Positions 43,943 to 53,244 of a stretch of DNA of 64,000 nt are shown in pieces. Position numbers and translations under genes: made by a program. The notes under the pieces were generated by a model that did no database searches, was not told where the DNA came from, and worked only from the letters and a program-made list of their open reading frames with translations. Every line of letters begins with the position of its first letter. Positions within the stretch are counted from its first letter, which is position 1. This DNA is from Nitrospira sp. (GTDB lineage: Bacteria > Nitrospirota > Nitrospiria > Nitrospirales > Nitrospiraceae). Location of the stretch: NCBI GenBank assembly GCA_018242765.1, contig JAFEBH010000011.1:310001-374000 (forward strand), read 5' to 3'.

Positions 43943-44665
43943 GTGAGTATGTATATGGAATCGCTCGTCCAAGACACAATTGCAATCCGGGTCCAATCAG
44001 TGCTCGCAAAGATTCGATCGGCTGCAGAAAAGACCGGTCGTCCAGCCCACAGTATTCGTCTTGTGGCAGCGACCAAGACTGTTTCGATCCAGCAGATCGA
44101 AGAAGGGGTGCAGGCGGGTCTGTCGATCTTGGGAGAAAATCGAGTTCAAGAGGCGCTGACTAAGATTCCAGCCTTCAATCATAGTTCGGTTCACTGGCAT
44201 TTTATCGGTAATTTGCAGCGAAGGAAGGTACGATCCGTGATCGGTCTGTTCGATCTGATCCATTCGGTCGATAGCCTGGAGCTAGTGAAAGAGATCGATC
44301 GGCGTGGAGGAGAGGCGGGCTGCAAGCAAGATGTCTTGCTGGAGGTTAACATCGGCAACGAGCCAACAAAAGCAGGGTTTCGTCCAGATGACATGCGACA
44401 GATCGTGTCAGACATGGCCTGTCTCTCCCATGTCTGTATCAAAGGATTGATGGCTATTCCGCCGCCCACTGTTGATCCTGAGTCGGCCCGGCCCTATTTT
44501 AGAAAACTCAACGAGTTAGCGAAGATGATTGATGCCCAACATTTCCCATCGGTGAGGATGGACGAGCTTTCTATGGGAATGTCGAATGATTATGAAGTTG
44601 CCATAGAGGAAGGGGCGACGCTCGTTCGCGTTGGCAGTGCCATTTTTGGAGCACGGCATGTTTAA
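43943..44665 (+). CDS. YggS-family PLP homeostasis protein
   Basis: A 240-residue single-domain alanine-racemase-fold protein binding PLP through the Lys of LVAATKTVS (near residue 46). WHFIGNLQRRKVR and the closing LSMGMSNDYEVAIEEGATLVRVGSAIFG are the family marks. It maintains PLP balance. GTG 43943 or the ATGs at 43949 and 43955 are possible starts. It overlaps proC by eight bases, a common yggS-proC-yggT arrangement. Confidence 0.94.
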   Translation: MSMYMESLVQDTIAIRVQSVLAKIRSAAEKTGRPAHSIRLVAATKTVSIQQIEEGVQAGLSILGENRVQEALTKIPAFNHSSVHWHFIGNLQRRKVRSVIGLFDLIHSVDSLELVKEIDRRGGEAGCKQDVLLEVNIGNEPTKAGFRPDDMRQIVSDMACLSHVCIKGLMAIPPPTVDPESARPYFRKLNELAKMIDAQHFPSVRMDELSMGMSNDYEVAIEEGATLVRVGSAIFGARHV

Positions 44666-45476
44666 GCCCTCTCCGATAAGCACCATTGGGTTTGTCGGTG
44701 GTGGGCGTATGGCCGAAGCTCTGATCAGTGGTGTGCTCGCTGCCAAGCAGTATGGGCCTGACAAGATTCGAGTGGCTGATCCGGATGGCACAAGACAGGG
44801 TTACCTGAAACAACAATACGGGATTCAGGTTTGTCCCACGAATGATGAGGTGGTCAGCGCCAGCGAGGTCGTCGTGCTGGCCGTTAAGCCTCAGATCATC
44901 GCCGAAGTGCTGAAAGGAGTGAGGGAGGTTATCAGCGATCGGCTTGTCGTTTCAGTGGCGGCAGGATTCCCAATTCGTCGGATCCAGGAACTCCTTGATG
45001 GTCCGGCAGCGATTGTGCGTGCGATGCCGAACACACCAGCGATGGTTGGTGCGGGGATGACGGCCTTAGCGGTCGGTCCAGGTGTTGGACCTGAAGGGGT
45101 TGCCTGCGTGCGGCAGATGTTTGAATCGGTGGGCAAGGTTGTCCAGGTTGACGAGCGTCTCATGGATGCCGTGACCGGCTTGAGCGGAAGCGGCCCTGCA
45201 TATATTTTCCTAGCCATTGAGGCGATGGCAGATGGTGGGGTAAAAATGGGTTTACCTCGAGAGACAGCGAATGTGTTGTCTGCACAGACCGTTCTGGGCG
45301 CGGCCCGGATGGTCCTAGAGTCTGGCCAGCATCCTGCACGGCTTAAGGACCAAGTCGCTTCTCCGGGAGGAACAACGATTGCGGGTTTACATCGGTTGGA
45401 GCAAGGTGGCCTGCGGGCTGTCTTGATGGATGCAGTTGAGGCTGCAACAAAACGATCCCAGGAGCTTGGAAACTAA
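44658..45476 (+). CDS. proC: pyrroline-5-carboxylate reductase
   Basis: A 272-residue NADPH-dependent enzyme for the last step of proline synthesis. The Rossmann start TIGFVGGGRMAEALISG, AMPNTPAMVGAGMTAL and the C-terminal LKDQVASPGGTTIAGLHRLE signature are complete. ATG 44658 has a GGAG site inside the end of yggS; its stop overlaps the yggT start. Confidence 0.95.
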   Translation: MFKPSPISTIGFVGGGRMAEALISGVLAAKQYGPDKIRVADPDGTRQGYLKQQYGIQVCPTNDEVVSASEVVVLAVKPQIIAEVLKGVREVISDRLVVSVAAGFPIRRIQELLDGPAAIVRAMPNTPAMVGAGMTALAVGPGVGPEGVACVRQMFESVGKVVQVDERLMDAVTGLSGSGPAYIFLAIEAMADGGVKMGLPRETANVLSAQTVLGAARMVLESGQHPARLKDQVASPGGTTIAGLHRLEQGGLRAVLMDAVEAATKRSQELGN

Positions 45477-45772
45477 TGTTTGTGGTTGGAAATACCTTGT
45501 TAGGGGTGGCAACGGTGCTAGACTATCTCTTGTCCTTTTATAGTTGGATCATCATTGCCCGGGCGCTTATTTCGTGGGTTAACCCTGATCCGTGGAATCC
45601 GATCGTGCAATTTCTCACCCGCGCAACGGAGCCAATATTAGCCCCGATTCGGCGGAGGGTTGGCTTGGGGATGGGCATAGACCTTTCTCCGTTGATTGTC
45701 ATTGCGGCGATTTGGTTTTTGCAAATCGCGGTTGTCCAGTCAATCAAGGACATGGCAGTACGGATGAATTGA
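45476..45772 (+). CDS. YggT-family membrane protein
   Basis: A 98-residue protein with two membrane helices and the YggT motif SWVNPDPWNPIVQFLTRATEP followed by PIRR. Members are linked to cell shape and division or to osmotic tolerance and commonly sit between proC and divIVA as here. ATG overlaps the proC stop by one base. Confidence 0.92.
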   Translation: MFVVGNTLLGVATVLDYLLSFYSWIIIARALISWVNPDPWNPIVQFLTRATEPILAPIRRRVGLGMGIDLSPLIVIAAIWFLQIAVVQSIKDMAVRMN

Positions 45773-45793
45773 CTCAACCAAATGGGGGATGGC

Positions 45794-46306
45794 ATGAAGA
45801 TCACGCCGATTGACATTCAACAGATGGTGTTTCAAGTCAAACTTCGTGGCTATGATCGCGAAGAGGTCAACCGCTTTTTGGAGGAGATCGCACAGACGGT
45901 GGAGTACCTGAATCGAGACAATACCACCTTGCGCGAGCGAATCTACTCCCTTGAACAACAGGTAACGGACTTGAAACGGACCGAGACGACCTTGTCCAAT
46001 ACCCTTGTGTCGGCGCAGTCGTTGGCGGAGGATGTCAAGCGTAGCGCACAGCGGGATGCTGAGCTGATTGTGAAGGAAGCAGAATTGAAGGCCAGCGAAC
46101 TCTTTCGGCAAGCCAGGGTTGAGTTGGGGAATACCCAGCGAGATTTGTCTGTGTTGAAGAAACAGCGGCTACTGATGGTGGAGCGTATGCGAGCCACACT
46201 CAGCACCTTCGAACGAATGCTGGATGTTGAGGCCAGCGAAGTCTATCAAGACCATAGCATTGTGCCGGACGAAAAAATGGAAGGAGAGTCCAGCCCTACG
46301 CGATGA
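45794..46306 (+). CDS. divIVA: DivIVA-domain coiled-coil protein
   Basis: A 170-residue protein. The N-terminal DivIVA domain is clear (ITPIDIQQMVFQVKLRGYDREEVNRFLEEIA), followed by coiled coil to about residue 135. DivIVA proteins mark curved membrane at septa or poles. It is unusual in diderm phyla outside a few lineages but common next to the yggS-yggT block. ATG 45794 has GGGGGATGG upstream. Confidence 0.9.
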   Translation: MKITPIDIQQMVFQVKLRGYDREEVNRFLEEIAQTVEYLNRDNTTLRERIYSLEQQVTDLKRTETTLSNTLVSAQSLAEDVKRSAQRDAELIVKEAELKASELFRQARVELGNTQRDLSVLKKQRLLMVERMRATLSTFERMLDVEASEVYQDHSIVPDEKMEGESSPTR

Positions 46307-46379
46307 GCGGCTGAATCTCCTCGCCTATCCGAAGGCCTATCTGGTACGCGGTTCCCGTTTTTTACCTCAATTTCTCACC

Positions 46380-47510
46380 ATGTCCGAACCCTCTGCTATT
46401 CAGGCCGCACTTGATCGAGCGGTTGCGAATGGCGTCTTCCCAGGAGCCGTATTAGCGGTGCGGTGCGGGGACAGGCCGATCACTCGTTTTTACGCCGGAC
46501 AGCTGTCTACGGACCCGCTAGGGGCTTCTGTTCTTGCGTCCACCATCTATGACCTGGCTTCCTTAACGAAACCCCTAGCAACCGTGACGTCTCTCGTCCT
46601 GCTGATCCAGGACGGCAAGTGTCGGTTTGATGCTGACCTTGCTGAGTATCTTGAGGAATATACTGAGAGTCCAATTGGGTCTGCGACCCTTAGAGATTTG
46701 TTGACCCATCAATCGGGATTGCCTGGATGGCGAGGCTATTATGAACGGCTCAGCCCGGATGGAGTCATTCCTTCATCGAGGGAAGATCGATTGAGGGCAA
46801 AGCAAAAGCTGTTGAACCTTATCCGATCAGAAGGCATGGTCTATGAGCGAGGTGCTCGCAGCCTTTATAGTGATCTAGGGTTTATGCTATTAGGACTCGT
46901 CGTCGAACGAATCAGCGGGCGACCACTCAATGAGTTTTTCTCTGATTGCATTGTGCGTCGGTTGGGGAAACCCCGAATTCAATTTGTCCTCTCTGAGGAG
47001 CTCCACACATTTCTTGACAGCGTGCGTGAAGTGAATGGCGGGGTCGCTCCGACTGAGGTTGATCCCTGGCGGGGCCGGCTGCTATGCGGAGAAGTGCATG
47101 ATCAAAATGCCGGTGCAATGGGTGGCGAGGCCGGTCATGCTGGGTTATTTGGGAATGTTGATGCCGTCATGGCAATTACAGATGAGTGGCTGCGGACGTA
47201 CCACGGACAATCAGCGATGCTTGATCGTGATCTTGTTCGGGAATTTACCAGGCGGCAAGCAAAAGGGGGGGCATCCAGTTGGGCACTAGGATGGGATACC
47301 CCCTCGAATCCGTCATCGGCTGGACGGCGCTTTTCAGCCCAGTCCTTTGGTCATCTTGGCTATACCGGGACTTCAATTTGGGTAGACCCTGTACCACGGC
47401 TGGAAGTCGTGTTGCTTTCCAATCGCGTCCATCCCTCAAGTCGGAATGAAGCCATTCGGGAGTTCCGTCCCATGATCCACGACCTTGTCTATGAGGAATT
47501 TCTCAGCTAA
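46380..47510 (+). CDS. serine beta-lactamase-fold hydrolase (class C / esterase type)
   Basis: A 376-residue protein of the beta-lactamase/transpeptidase-like superfamily. The catalytic SxxK is SLTK (in a DLASLTKPL segment, near residue 64), the Tyr is in YSDLG and a KTG-equivalent HLGYTG occurs late. Members include esterases, D-amino-acid peptidases and penicillin-binding relatives; the substrate is open. No signal peptide is seen, so it may act in the cytoplasm, for example on muropeptides. ATG 46380 matches the domain start. Confidence 0.85.
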   Translation: MSEPSAIQAALDRAVANGVFPGAVLAVRCGDRPITRFYAGQLSTDPLGASVLASTIYDLASLTKPLATVTSLVLLIQDGKCRFDADLAEYLEEYTESPIGSATLRDLLTHQSGLPGWRGYYERLSPDGVIPSSREDRLRAKQKLLNLIRSEGMVYERGARSLYSDLGFMLLGLVVERISGRPLNEFFSDCIVRRLGKPRIQFVLSEELHTFLDSVREVNGGVAPTEVDPWRGRLLCGEVHDQNAGAMGGEAGHAGLFGNVDAVMAITDEWLRTYHGQSAMLDRDLVREFTRRQAKGGASSWALGWDTPSNPSSAGRRFSAQSFGHLGYTGTSIWVDPVPRLEVVLLSNRVHPSSRNEAIREFRPMIHDLVYEEFLS

Positions 47511-47512
47511 CG

Positions 47513-47830
47513 TCAAGAACGGTCTGGATAATCGACCCAGGTTTCCTTTTCCGCGAGATAGCGGTTACCCTTAAAATTGGGGCGAGTTCTCAGGCGAGTG
47601 AACCCGAAGTCCTGGAGCTTTTCAATCAATTCCTTTACAGCAGCGAGAATGGTCGAGTGTGAGCGGCTCTCAACGATCAACGCTTCATACATTACTTTTG
47701 TCGCGTAGCCTGCCGAGGTTCTATTGACAAGGATGGCTCGATTAAAATAGCGGTCGCTCGGATCCACTCCCTCGACTTGATGTTTTTCAACCAATCCTTC
47801 TTTCTTGAATAGTAGCGGTAACGTGCTCAT
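47513..47830 (-). CDS. conserved hypothetical protein, 105 aa
   Basis: A small soluble protein of no recognised family, lying on the opposite strand to its neighbours and ending two bases from the end of the hydrolase gene. It has a helical C-terminal half (ILAAVKELIEKLQDFGFTRLRTRPN) and basic residues, and the central RAILVNRTSAGYATKVMYEALIVE looks like beta strands. ATG 47830 with GAAGGGA upstream is preferred. The composition looks like real coding sequence, but no role is suggested. Confidence 0.6.
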   Translation of the reverse strand: MSTLPLLFKKEGLVEKHQVEGVDPSDRYFNRAILVNRTSAGYATKVMYEALIVESRSHSTILAAVKELIEKLQDFGFTRLRTRPNFKGNRYLAEKETWVDYPDRS

Positions 47831-47985
47831 ACTTGCCATTCCCTTCGCCGTCAGTTGAGATAGAAGACCTCTTTTTTGATTATAGGAGGTGTCCCCCCAT
47901 GCCTGCAACTCGTTGACAAGCTGACCGTCCGTTACTATGATGCCTCCCCTCGTTCAATCTCAGAGGCGTATCCAAGCTCCATTCC

Positions 47986-48528
47986 ATGAATATCCCCAAT
48001 AGTCTCACCATTCTTCGTATCCTTTTAATCCCTGTATTCATTGGGTTCATGACCTATGGTTCTTATGGACTTGCCCTGCTGACGCTGCTCCTTGCCGGGC
48101 TCACGGATGCGGTTGATGGCCACCTGGCACGCAAACTCAATCAACGGACACGATTAGGGACGTTACTCGATCCGTTGGCAGACAAACTTCTGTTGACATC
48201 AAGCTTTATCGCGCTTGCAACGCTCCATCTTGTCCCCTCGTGGCTTGTCATTCTGGTTGTGAGTCGGGATCTGATGCTCTTACTTGGGACTGTGGTTGCC
48301 CATGTGACCAGCACGCCGATTGATGTGACGCCGACGTTCCTGGGAAAGGGAACCACGTTTTTTCAGTTGAGCTATGTTCTGTTGACGGTGTTTCTGACAT
48401 GGCGCGGCATCGACCGCTCAGCGATCACCCCGCTTGTTGTCCTCTTGGTTGGTTTTACCCTTGCCTCAGGATTCCACTATCTGTATCGAGGGTACCGAAA
48501 TGCAAATGCGATCCCCCCACTGACCTAA
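47986..48528 (+). CDS. CDP-alcohol phosphatidyltransferase, PgsA type
   Basis: A 180-residue membrane enzyme with the CDP-alcohol signature DAVDGHLAR, a Gly eight residues later and DPLADK with the catalytic Asp. The N-terminal NIPNSLTILRILLIPVF is typical of phosphatidylglycerophosphate synthase, which makes PGP from CDP-diacylglycerol and glycerol-3-phosphate. It is a plain single-domain enzyme, unlike the fused paralogue at 16301. Substrate assignment rests on overall resemblance. Confidence 0.85.
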   Translation: MNIPNSLTILRILLIPVFIGFMTYGSYGLALLTLLLAGLTDAVDGHLARKLNQRTRLGTLLDPLADKLLLTSSFIALATLHLVPSWLVILVVSRDLMLLLGTVVAHVTSTPIDVTPTFLGKGTTFFQLSYVLLTVFLTWRGIDRSAITPLVVLLVGFTLASGFHYLYRGYRNANAIPPLT

Positions 48529-48683
48529 GGAAAGTCTGCCTTATTCTATTTTTCATCATCCAACTCTCGGACTGGGGATTTGACTGATTTCTATCCAAAA
48601 CCGAGAATTAACCAGACCTTCCAGAATCCCCATTATTCGATCTGACGCTCGCCGGACTATTCAGGCAAATAATGTAATTGTTT

Positions 48684-48712
48684 TTGACAGGGGTTGGAGT
48701 CACCAGTAGACT
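48684..48712 (+). promoter_or_regulatory. sigma-70-type promoter upstream of pilC
   Basis: Consensus TTGACA (48684-48689), 17-base spacer and TAGACT (48707-48712), about 64 bases before the pilC start. No sigma-54 -24/-12 element was noticed even though PilR is encoded nearby. Confidence 0.65.
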
Positions 48713-48775
48713 CGCTTCGTAGTCCTCATATTGTCTATATAGCCGGCTGTGAGAGCCGTAACAGATCGAGACCCT

Positions 48776-49990
48776 ATGGCCACATTTGCTTATGTCGGGC
48801 GCAGTAAATCCGGAGCAGTGAAAAAGGGCGAGCTCGTTGCCAAGTCGCGAGATGAGGCCGTCGAGCAGTTGCGCCGGCAACACCTTGTCGTCACGAGCCT
48901 TGAAGAAAAATCGGCCAAAGAGGGGTTCAGGTTTAAGTTGGGCAGCGGGGTAAAGGAGAAAGACTTAGTCGTGTTTACGAGACAATTCGGGACGATGATT
49001 AATGCGGGATTGCCCTTGATTCAATGTCTCGAAATCTTATCAACCCAGTCGGAGAATGCGGCATTGAGGAAGGCTGTCGGTGAGATCAAGGGACAGGTCG
49101 AAGGAGGATCGACGTTTTCGGACGCACTCCGCAGGCATCACAAAATTTTCGATGATCTGTACGTCAACATGGTCCATGCTGGAGAAGTCGGGGGATTGCT
49201 CGATACCATTCTTGGACGGCTATCGAAACATATCGAAAAGGCAATGAAGCTCAAAGGGCAGATCAAGAGCGCCATGGTCTATCCCGCCGCTATTCTTGGC
49301 ATCGCGGCGATCGTGATTACGGTCTTAATGATTTGGGTCATCCCGGTGTTCGAGAAAATGTTCCAGGAAATGTCCGGTGGGAAAATGGGACTTCCAGCAC
49401 CAACCCAGCTCGTGATCGACATGAGTAATTTCGCGCAAGGGAACTGGTATATCATTCTGGGTGTGATCGTCGGAGCCGTGACGGGCATCAAAAAGTACTA
49501 TGCAACGACACAGGGGAGGTTGGCCATCGACAAGTTCCTGCTGAAGCTGCCCGTGTTTGGGGATTTGATTCGAAAGGCTTCGGTGGCCAAGTTTACCAGG
49601 ACATTGGGGACATTGTTGGCCAGTGGCGTGCCATTACTGGAGGCGTTAACAATTTGTGCCAAGACGGCTGGTAACAAGGTTGTCGAAGGGGCACTGCTTG
49701 ATGCAAAGGTCAGTATCAGCGGAGGTAAGACGATTTCGGAACCGCTTGCAAAAAGCGGCACCTTCCCGAAGATGGTCACGCACATGATTTCGGTCGGAGA
49801 GTCAACCGGTGCGCTGGACACTATGCTCGGGAAGATCGCCGATTTCTATGAAGACGAAGTGGATGAGGCCGTCGGGAATCTCACGGCACTCTTGGAACCG
49901 ATGATGATGGTGTTTCTGGGAACTACAGTCGGCTTCATCGTCGTCGCGATGTACCTGCCGATCTTCACAATGGCGTCTGCGATCGGGTAA
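48776..49990 (+). CDS. pilC: type IV pilus inner-membrane platform protein PilC
   Basis: A 404-residue GspF/PilC protein with three membrane helices and two copies of the cytoplasmic GspF domain: one begins DLVVFTRQFGTMINAGLPL, the other ASVAKFTRTLGTLLASGVPL. It couples the PilB and PilT motors to the pilus. ATG 48776 starts the conserved ATFAYVGRSKSG. pilB and pilT are not in the window, but pilS and pilR follow directly. Confidence 0.94.
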   Translation: MATFAYVGRSKSGAVKKGELVAKSRDEAVEQLRRQHLVVTSLEEKSAKEGFRFKLGSGVKEKDLVVFTRQFGTMINAGLPLIQCLEILSTQSENAALRKAVGEIKGQVEGGSTFSDALRRHHKIFDDLYVNMVHAGEVGGLLDTILGRLSKHIEKAMKLKGQIKSAMVYPAAILGIAAIVITVLMIWVIPVFEKMFQEMSGGKMGLPAPTQLVIDMSNFAQGNWYIILGVIVGAVTGIKKYYATTQGRLAIDKFLLKLPVFGDLIRKASVAKFTRTLGTLLASGVPLLEALTICAKTAGNKVVEGALLDAKVSISGGKTISEPLAKSGTFPKMVTHMISVGESTGALDTMLGKIADFYEDEVDEAVGNLTALLEPMMMVFLGTTVGFIVVAMYLPIFTMASAIG

Positions 49991-50179
49991 CGAGTACGTT
50001 GAGGTGGAGCTTCTTCCGTCACCCATTGAGAATCAAGCTAGTTGGACGTTCGTCCATCCCTATTGTGGCAAGCGCTAGCGGTATTCTTCTCGCCTACAGG
50101 TCTCTCAGCTGATCGGTCCGTAGCAGTCGATCAGCCCTCCCGACGGAGCGCAATGGCCTGACAATGAGGTGAGCACTGC

Positions 50180-51874
50180 GTGGACGAAATCAAAACCAGA
50201 ATCTATTGGCTGATGGGGTGGCGGGTTGTTCTCGTCACGTTGCTGTTGGGATTGTCCCTTGCCTTCCAGGTGACGAAAGGCGAGCGCGTCGAAACGTTCT
50301 ATGCCTTGATCATATTCACCTATGCAGCCACGATTCTCTACGCCATCATCCTTCAACACCTTGATCGTCCCGAAGTCCTGGTGTCGTTTGCATGGGGTCA
50401 GATCGCTGTCGATTTTGTCGTTGAGTCTGTGCTGATTGCACGAACCGGCGGGATTGAAAGTCCCTTTGCCGTTCTGTACGTCATCAGCGTGACGGTAGCA
50501 AGCCTGGTTCCACGTCGCCGGGTCGGCTTATTGACCGCCAGTATCTGCATCATTCTGTTCGGACTCCTGACCAATTTGCAGTTGTATGGTCTCGCGGAGA
50601 CATGGGGCTGGCTCCCACATACTCGGTTGACTGCCGCGGAAACGCTCCAGGCGTTCGGCGTCTATGCGCTCGCGTTTCTGGTCGTCGGGTTCTTGAGTGG
50701 GGCGCTCGCGGATCAATTGCGGACGTCTGATCAATCGCTCCGAGAAAAAGAGCAGGGGCTCCATCGTCTTCAAGCGTTCCATGAAAATATCGTGAACAGC
50801 ATCAGTAGCGGGGTGTTTACAGCCGACGCGCATGGCCGGATCACATCATTCAACCCTGCAGCTGAGGAAGCGACTGGCTATAGCAGCGCACAGGTTCAAG
50901 GGCGCCCTTGGCGAGAAGTATTTAATTGCCGGCCAGAGGAAATGGAGAATGAGGCTGCTGAGAGTGTGTCACATAATCTTCGCTTTGAGGTCGAGTGCAA
51001 ACGAGCGGACGGGAATCGACTGATTCTTGGGATGACCCTTGGGCCGTTACACGAGCAAGGCGAGACAACCGGCTTGGTGGGTGTCTGCAAGGATCTCACG
51101 CAGATCCGGGACTTAGAGGAGGAGATGCGGCGCAAGGAGTGGCTGGCCAGCCTTGGAGAAATGTCGGCGGGGATGGCGCATGAAATCCGAAACCCGCTCG
51201 GTGCTCTTGCCGGTGCTATGCAAATGCTGCGGAAAGATTTTCAGGCCGACGAAACGAGCCAACGGTTGGTAGGGATCGCAGTTCGGGAAGCGACTCGGTT
51301 GAATGCCATCATTACCGAGTTTTTGCAGTACGCCAGGCCTCCTGCCCTGAATCTCATCGAGTGCGATTTAAACAAAGTCCTTGCTGAGACGTTTGATCTA
51401 GTACAACATGAAGCACGAACGAGAGCGAATATCACCGTTGTGACCGCCCCCTGTTCCGACACGCTGCCTGCGCAAGTGGATCAGGATCAGATGAAACAAG
51501 TATTTTGGAATTTGGCCGTGAACGCGTTTGATGCGATGCCAATGGGTGGTCAGCTGACGGTATCAACAGGATGTCGAAAGGTGGATGTGGTGGGTCGGAA
51601 GGCTGAGGTCATTGAGGTGTCGTTCCATGATACGGGAGCAGGCATTCCAAAGAAGAACCTCGATAAAATCTTTCTCCCGTTCTTTACCACCAAGAAGAGT
51701 GGGTCCGGATTAGGATTGGCGGCGGTCCATCGCATCGTGGATCTTCATGGTGGGTGGATCAAAGTGGAGAGTGAGGAAGGGCTGGGGACGCGATTCGGGG
51801 TCTGTTTGCCTCGTGCCGCGGATTCAGGGATCAGACTCTGGTATGAGGGAAGAGAGCCGTGGAAAAGATCTTAG
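50180..51874 (+). CDS. pilS: PilS-type sensor histidine kinase
   Basis: A 564-residue kinase: about six membrane helices (15-185), a PAS domain (about 210-310, ADAHGRITSFNPAAEEATGYS), then HisKA with the phospho-acceptor His in MAHEIRNPLG and a HATPase domain with N box NLAVNAFDAMP, DTGAGIP and GSGLGLA. Paired with the response regulator just downstream; it should sense an envelope signal, in other bacteria pilin itself, and phosphorylate PilR. GTG 50180 is used; the stop overlaps the pilR start. Confidence 0.92.
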   Translation: MDEIKTRIYWLMGWRVVLVTLLLGLSLAFQVTKGERVETFYALIIFTYAATILYAIILQHLDRPEVLVSFAWGQIAVDFVVESVLIARTGGIESPFAVLYVISVTVASLVPRRRVGLLTASICIILFGLLTNLQLYGLAETWGWLPHTRLTAAETLQAFGVYALAFLVVGFLSGALADQLRTSDQSLREKEQGLHRLQAFHENIVNSISSGVFTADAHGRITSFNPAAEEATGYSSAQVQGRPWREVFNCRPEEMENEAAESVSHNLRFEVECKRADGNRLILGMTLGPLHEQGETTGLVGVCKDLTQIRDLEEEMRRKEWLASLGEMSAGMAHEIRNPLGALAGAMQMLRKDFQADETSQRLVGIAVREATRLNAIITEFLQYARPPALNLIECDLNKVLAETFDLVQHEARTRANITVVTAPCSDTLPAQVDQDQMKQVFWNLAVNAFDAMPMGGQLTVSTGCRKVDVVGRKAEVIEVSFHDTGAGIPKKNLDKIFLPFFTTKKSGSGLGLAAVHRIVDLHGGWIKVESEEGLGTRFGVCLPRAADSGIRLWYEGREPWKRS

Positions 51875-53244
51875 TCGTCGATGACGAACAAAGCTTGCGC
51901 GAGGTGTTGAGCATCATGCTCAAGCGGGCGGGGTACGCTGTGACGAGTGCCGCTGACGGTGAGGAGGCGGTTGAACTCCTGCAGAAGGAGATCTTTGACC
52001 TGGTCATCACCGACCTGCGCATGCCCAAGGTCGACGGCATGGAGGTTCTCAAAGCGGTCAAATCAGCCTCTCCAGAAACAGTGGTGTTGATCATTACGGC
52101 GTTTGCGAGTGCAGATTCAGCCGTGGAGGCAATGAAACAGGGTGCCTATGATTATCTGACGAAACCCTTCCAAGTTGATGAAGTGCAGTTGATCATCCGG
52201 AATGCATTGGAAAAGCGGCGCCTCACGACTGAAAACATGCTCCTCAAGCGCGAGATGGCGAGTCAGTCGTCATTCGCGCAATTAGTCGGTCAGAGTGAGG
52301 CGATGCAAAAAGTTTTTGAAGTCGTACGAAAAGTCGCGGACTCGAAAAGCAACGTGCTTATTTGCGGAGAAAGTGGAACAGGAAAGGAATTAGTGGCCCG
52401 TGCGATTCACTATAACAGTGCAAGGAGCGCCTTGCCGTTTGTGGCCGTGAACTGTAGTGCCGTACCAGAGACCTTGTTGGAAAGCGAGCTGTTCGGCCAT
52501 ATGAAGGGATCATTTACTGGCGCGATTGCGAATAAAGCTGGGTTGTTCGAGATCGCGAACGGCGGAACGATCTTTCTTGACGAAATCGGAGACACGACTC
52601 CGACGATTCAGGTGAAACTGCTTCGAGTGATTCAAGAGCGAGAATTTCGTCGAGTGGGGGGCAGTCAGGATATTAAAGTCGATGTGCGTGTGGTGGCGGC
52701 CACCAACAAAGATCTTGAGAAAGCCGTGGCGGACGGTTCGTTCCGGGAAGATCTCTATTACCGCCTGGATGTGATCCCCATCCGGCTTCCACCGCTGCGG
52801 ATGAGAACAGGTGATATCCCGCTACTCGTCCATCACTTTCTGGAACGGTTTGCGAAAGAAAGTGGGAAGCCCAAGCCGGTGCTCAGTTCCGATGCGATGC
52901 ACGTCCTCTTAGGGCATGAATGGCGCGGGAACGTTCGTGAACTGGAGAATCTGATTGAGCGGGTCGTGGCGTTTTCTGTGGACGGACCGGTGACAGATGC
53001 CGATGTGCGTGGATGGCTTCATCGGCCCACGGTGCCGATCCCAGTACAGGGGATGCCGCTGGACTTAACCGATGAGGGCGTGGATCTTGAGGGGTTGATC
53101 AATGGAATCGAAAAGGATCTGCTGCTGAAGGCGCTGGAACGGTCCAAATGGGTCAAGAAGAAAGCTGCACGGATGCTCCGTCTGAACACGAGATCATTTC
53201 GGTATCGGTTGGAGAAGTATGCTATAAAAGGAGGTCGTGACTAA
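51859..53244 (+). CDS. pilR: PilR-type sigma-54-dependent response regulator
   Basis: A 461-residue NtrC-class regulator. The receiver domain has the phospho-Asp in LVITDLRMPKVDG; the AAA+ domain has GESGTGKE and a GSFTGA loop, the form usual in PilR, which contacts sigma-54; a Fis-type HTH (KKKAARMLRLNTRSFRYRL) ends the protein. It should activate sigma-54 promoters for pilin or other type IV pilus genes. GTG 51859 lies within the end of pilS. Confidence 0.94.
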   Translation: MEKILVVDDEQSLREVLSIMLKRAGYAVTSAADGEEAVELLQKEIFDLVITDLRMPKVDGMEVLKAVKSASPETVVLIITAFASADSAVEAMKQGAYDYLTKPFQVDEVQLIIRNALEKRRLTTENMLLKREMASQSSFAQLVGQSEAMQKVFEVVRKVADSKSNVLICGESGTGKELVARAIHYNSARSALPFVAVNCSAVPETLLESELFGHMKGSFTGAIANKAGLFEIANGGTIFLDEIGDTTPTIQVKLLRVIQEREFRRVGGSQDIKVDVRVVAATNKDLEKAVADGSFREDLYYRLDVIPIRLPPLRMRTGDIPLLVHHFLERFAKESGKPKPVLSSDAMHVLLGHEWRGNVRELENLIERVVAFSVDGPVTDADVRGWLHRPTVPIPVQGMPLDLTDEGVDLEGLINGIEKDLLLKALERSKWVKKKAARMLRLNTRSFRYRLEKYAIKGGRD

